NCBI GenBank assembly: GCA_007128755.1
Contig: SKWV01000281.1
Span: 1 to 5,433 of the forward strand
Direction: 5' to 3'
From: Trueperaceae bacterium
GTDB taxonomy: Bacteria > Deinococcota > Deinococci > Deinococcales > Trueperaceae
Length of the DNA: 5,433 bases
A program made the translations under genes and the position numbers. Below are positions 5,193 through 5,433 of this stretch, in pieces. A model generated the notes under the pieces. That model was not told the origin of the DNA and made no database searches. It saw nothing but the letters and a program-made list of their open reading frames with translations. Position 1 is the stretch's first letter; each line of letters starts with the position of its first letter.

Positions 5193-5433
5193 ATGGACAC
5201 GCTCTTCCGCCTCCCGCAACCCGCGCGCGCGCCACGACGCCGCCCGCCCGAATCGCCGGCACCGAGTGCGGGCGCGGCGAGCACCCCCGTGCGCCGCGCC
5301 CGCCCCGACACCACCACCCAGGTGGTCGCCCTGCTGCTCGACCCGCTCCCCATCTGGCTCGCCCAGCGGCGCGACCCCACGCTGGCGCGCACCCCCACCG
5401 CCGTGGTGCATGACGGCCGCGTCGAGCACGCCA
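5193..5433 (+). CDS. imuB: ImuB-like Y-family DNA polymerase homologue, 5' part only
   Basis: About 80 codons are present before the right edge. The first ~42 residues are rich in Pro, Arg and Ala and look disordered. From Q43 the sequence QVVALLLDPLPIWLAQRRDPTLARTPTAVVHDGRVEHA matches the start of the Y-family palm domain (as in DinB, DxDxFFxxxE...NPxL...PxAV). The first acid is kept (Asp50), but the second position of the DxD-type motif is Leu, and the Glu that follows is lost. This fits ImuB-type proteins, which are thought to be non-catalytic adaptors linking DnaE2 and the beta clamp in mutagenic translesion synthesis. ATG 5193 is preferred because GAGGG is 7 nt upstream; ATG 5190, in frame, is only 4 nt from it. 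The position after lexA supports SOS control. The rest of the gene is needed to separate ImuB from an active polymerase. Confidence 0.75.
   Translation, partial: MDTLFRLPQPARAPRRRPPESPAPSAGAASTPVRRARPDTTTQVVALLLDPLPIWLAQRRDPTLARTPTAVVHDGRVEHA

Noticed and set aside
4397..5398. 333-codon minus-strand open frame opposite lexA and imuB
   Set aside because: Its translation has no domain features and it runs through the lexA promoter leader and spacer. LexA on the plus strand has complete catalytic motifs and its own promoter.

Overview
The window is GC-rich (roughly 70% by eye) bacterial chromosome, densely coding, with no tRNA, rRNA, CRISPR array or mobile element that I can see. It has two divergent blocks separated by a 191-nt intergenic region (4230-4420). 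The taxon cannot be fixed from the sequence. A lexA-imuB pair with an unusual LexA DNA-binding domain, next to C5-pathway hemL, would fit Deinococcota (for example a Trueperaceae-like lineage), but other high-GC phyla remain possible.

The minus-strand block reads right to left. First is a 557-residue tetratricopeptide-repeat protein of unknown function (4229-2556). Next is a cytoplasmic GH13 subfamily 20-type alpha-glucan hydrolase (2474-1029). Last is hemL, glutamate-1-semialdehyde aminomutase (979 to beyond the left edge). The gaps are 81 and 49 nt, so co-transcription is possible. A 9-bp inverted repeat sits across the TPR stop codon. The three products share no obvious pathway.

The plus-strand block starts with a clear sigma70-type promoter (TTGACG-N17-TATCAT, 4352-4380). 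A perfect inverted repeat, TACCCTTA-N5-TAAGGGTA, lies at the expected transcription start. Then come a LexA-family self-cleaving repressor (4421-5047), a 142-nt gap holding three consecutive potential hairpins (5074-5175), and the first ~80 codons of a Y-family polymerase-like protein of ImuB type that runs off the right edge. The likely reading is a damage-inducible mutagenesis cassette (lexA-imuB, often followed by dnaE2) in which LexA represses its own operon through the inverted repeat. RecA-stimulated LexA self-cleavage would release the operon.

The most interesting parts are the candidate LexA operator, which does not match the LexA boxes I know, and the structured lexA-imuB spacer.
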